Source: Hyphomicrobiales bacterium
GTDB taxonomy: Bacteria; Pseudomonadota; Alphaproteobacteria; Rhizobiales; Aestuariivirgaceae
NCBI GenBank assembly: GCA_025356765.1
Contig: JANXRO010000388.1
Span: forward strand, 1-5,216
Length of the DNA: 5,216 nucleotides
Reading direction: 5' to 3'
Part shown: positions 5,107-5,216 of the stretch, piece by piece
How the letters are laid out: the number at the start of each line of letters is the position of its first letter
How positions within the stretch are numbered: the stretch's first letter is position 1
Position numbers and translations under genes: made by a program
The notes under the pieces: model-generated
What the model was told of the DNA's origin: nothing
Database searches by the model: none
The model's input: the letters and a program-made list of their open reading frames with translations, nothing else

Positions 5107-5216
5107 ATGGCCGGTGAAATTTCAAACGGCTTTGGCGCGTTTGATAAAAATGACTTCGAAACCGGACCGGTGCCCGGGGCAAGTGGGCTCTTAAGCTTCG
5201 AAGTCATCCGGTCTAG
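5107..5216 (+). CDS. Partial unrecognised gene running off the right edge
   Basis: From ATG 5107 the frame is open to the window end, giving at least 36 residues that start MAGEISNGFGAFDKNDFETG and end LLSFEVIRS. I do not recognise the family. The ATG has no SD of its own. The good SD at 5069-5073 instead serves ATG 5083, which is in the same frame but interrupted by TGA at 5098. Possible readings are reinitiation after a five-codon leader, or a gene broken by a stop. The minus strand here (5055-5216) is also open, so the coding strand is uncertain. Confidence 0.3.
   Translation, partial: MAGEISNGFGAFDKNDFETGPVPGASGLLSFEVIRS

Noticed and set aside
5151..5206. TGACTTCGAA / TTCGAAGTCA inverted arms with a 36-base spacer
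   Set aside because: The arms contain the self-palindrome TTCGAA and lie in a probable coding frame, so the match may be incidental.
5055..5207. Minus-strand open frame at the right edge (from ATG 5207, residues including KPFEISPAINVHELLAIMGH)
   Set aside because: Plausible composition, but no SD can be judged at the edge and the plus strand carries a clear SD; kept only as an alternative.

Overview
The window looks like chromosome of an alphaproteobacterium, most likely Hyphomicrobiales (Rhizobiales), of moderate GC content. The evidence is an aspartate-type HemB with alphaproteobacterial sequence features, a MarR-family regulator that closely resembles the LdtR group of Rhizobiales, and an orphan Flp/Tad-type pilin. 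These assignments rest on recognising the protein sequences; no database search was run.

Left part (1-2524), ordinary core chromosome. The 5' two-thirds of hemB (porphobilinogen synthase) lies on the minus strand and runs off the left edge. Divergent from it is a gene for an exported protein of about 262 residues. It has a signal peptide, two Cys-bounded segments with identical 47-residue cysteine spacing, and a Pro/Ala/Gln- and Lys-rich linker between them. Next comes an LdtR-like MarR regulator with a long leader, followed by a very strong GNRA-looped terminator and a complete tRNA-Ser(TGA) gene with encoded CCA.

Right part (2525-5216), gene-poor and accessory in character. It begins directly at the tRNA 3' end, a common integration point. 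It holds an AT-rich hairpin, a short direct repeat, a small HEALH-containing putative metallopeptidase-like protein, a conserved-looking hypothetical protein, a 53-residue Flp pilin, a minus-strand NTF2-like (SnoaL/DUF4440-type) protein, and possible gene remnants. No integrase, transposase, CRISPR array or second att copy is visible, so an island is suspected but not shown.

The genes do not form one operon or an evident pathway. HemB serves tetrapyrrole synthesis, and the MarR regulator probably controls cell-envelope or stress genes elsewhere. The exported two-domain protein is probably periplasmic. The right-hand genes look like independent single units. The clearest unexplained items are the internal duplication in the exported protein, the complementary anti-SD/SD pairs in the regulator leader, the frame-split CxxC peptides beside the NTF2-like gene, and the stop-interrupted frame at the right edge.
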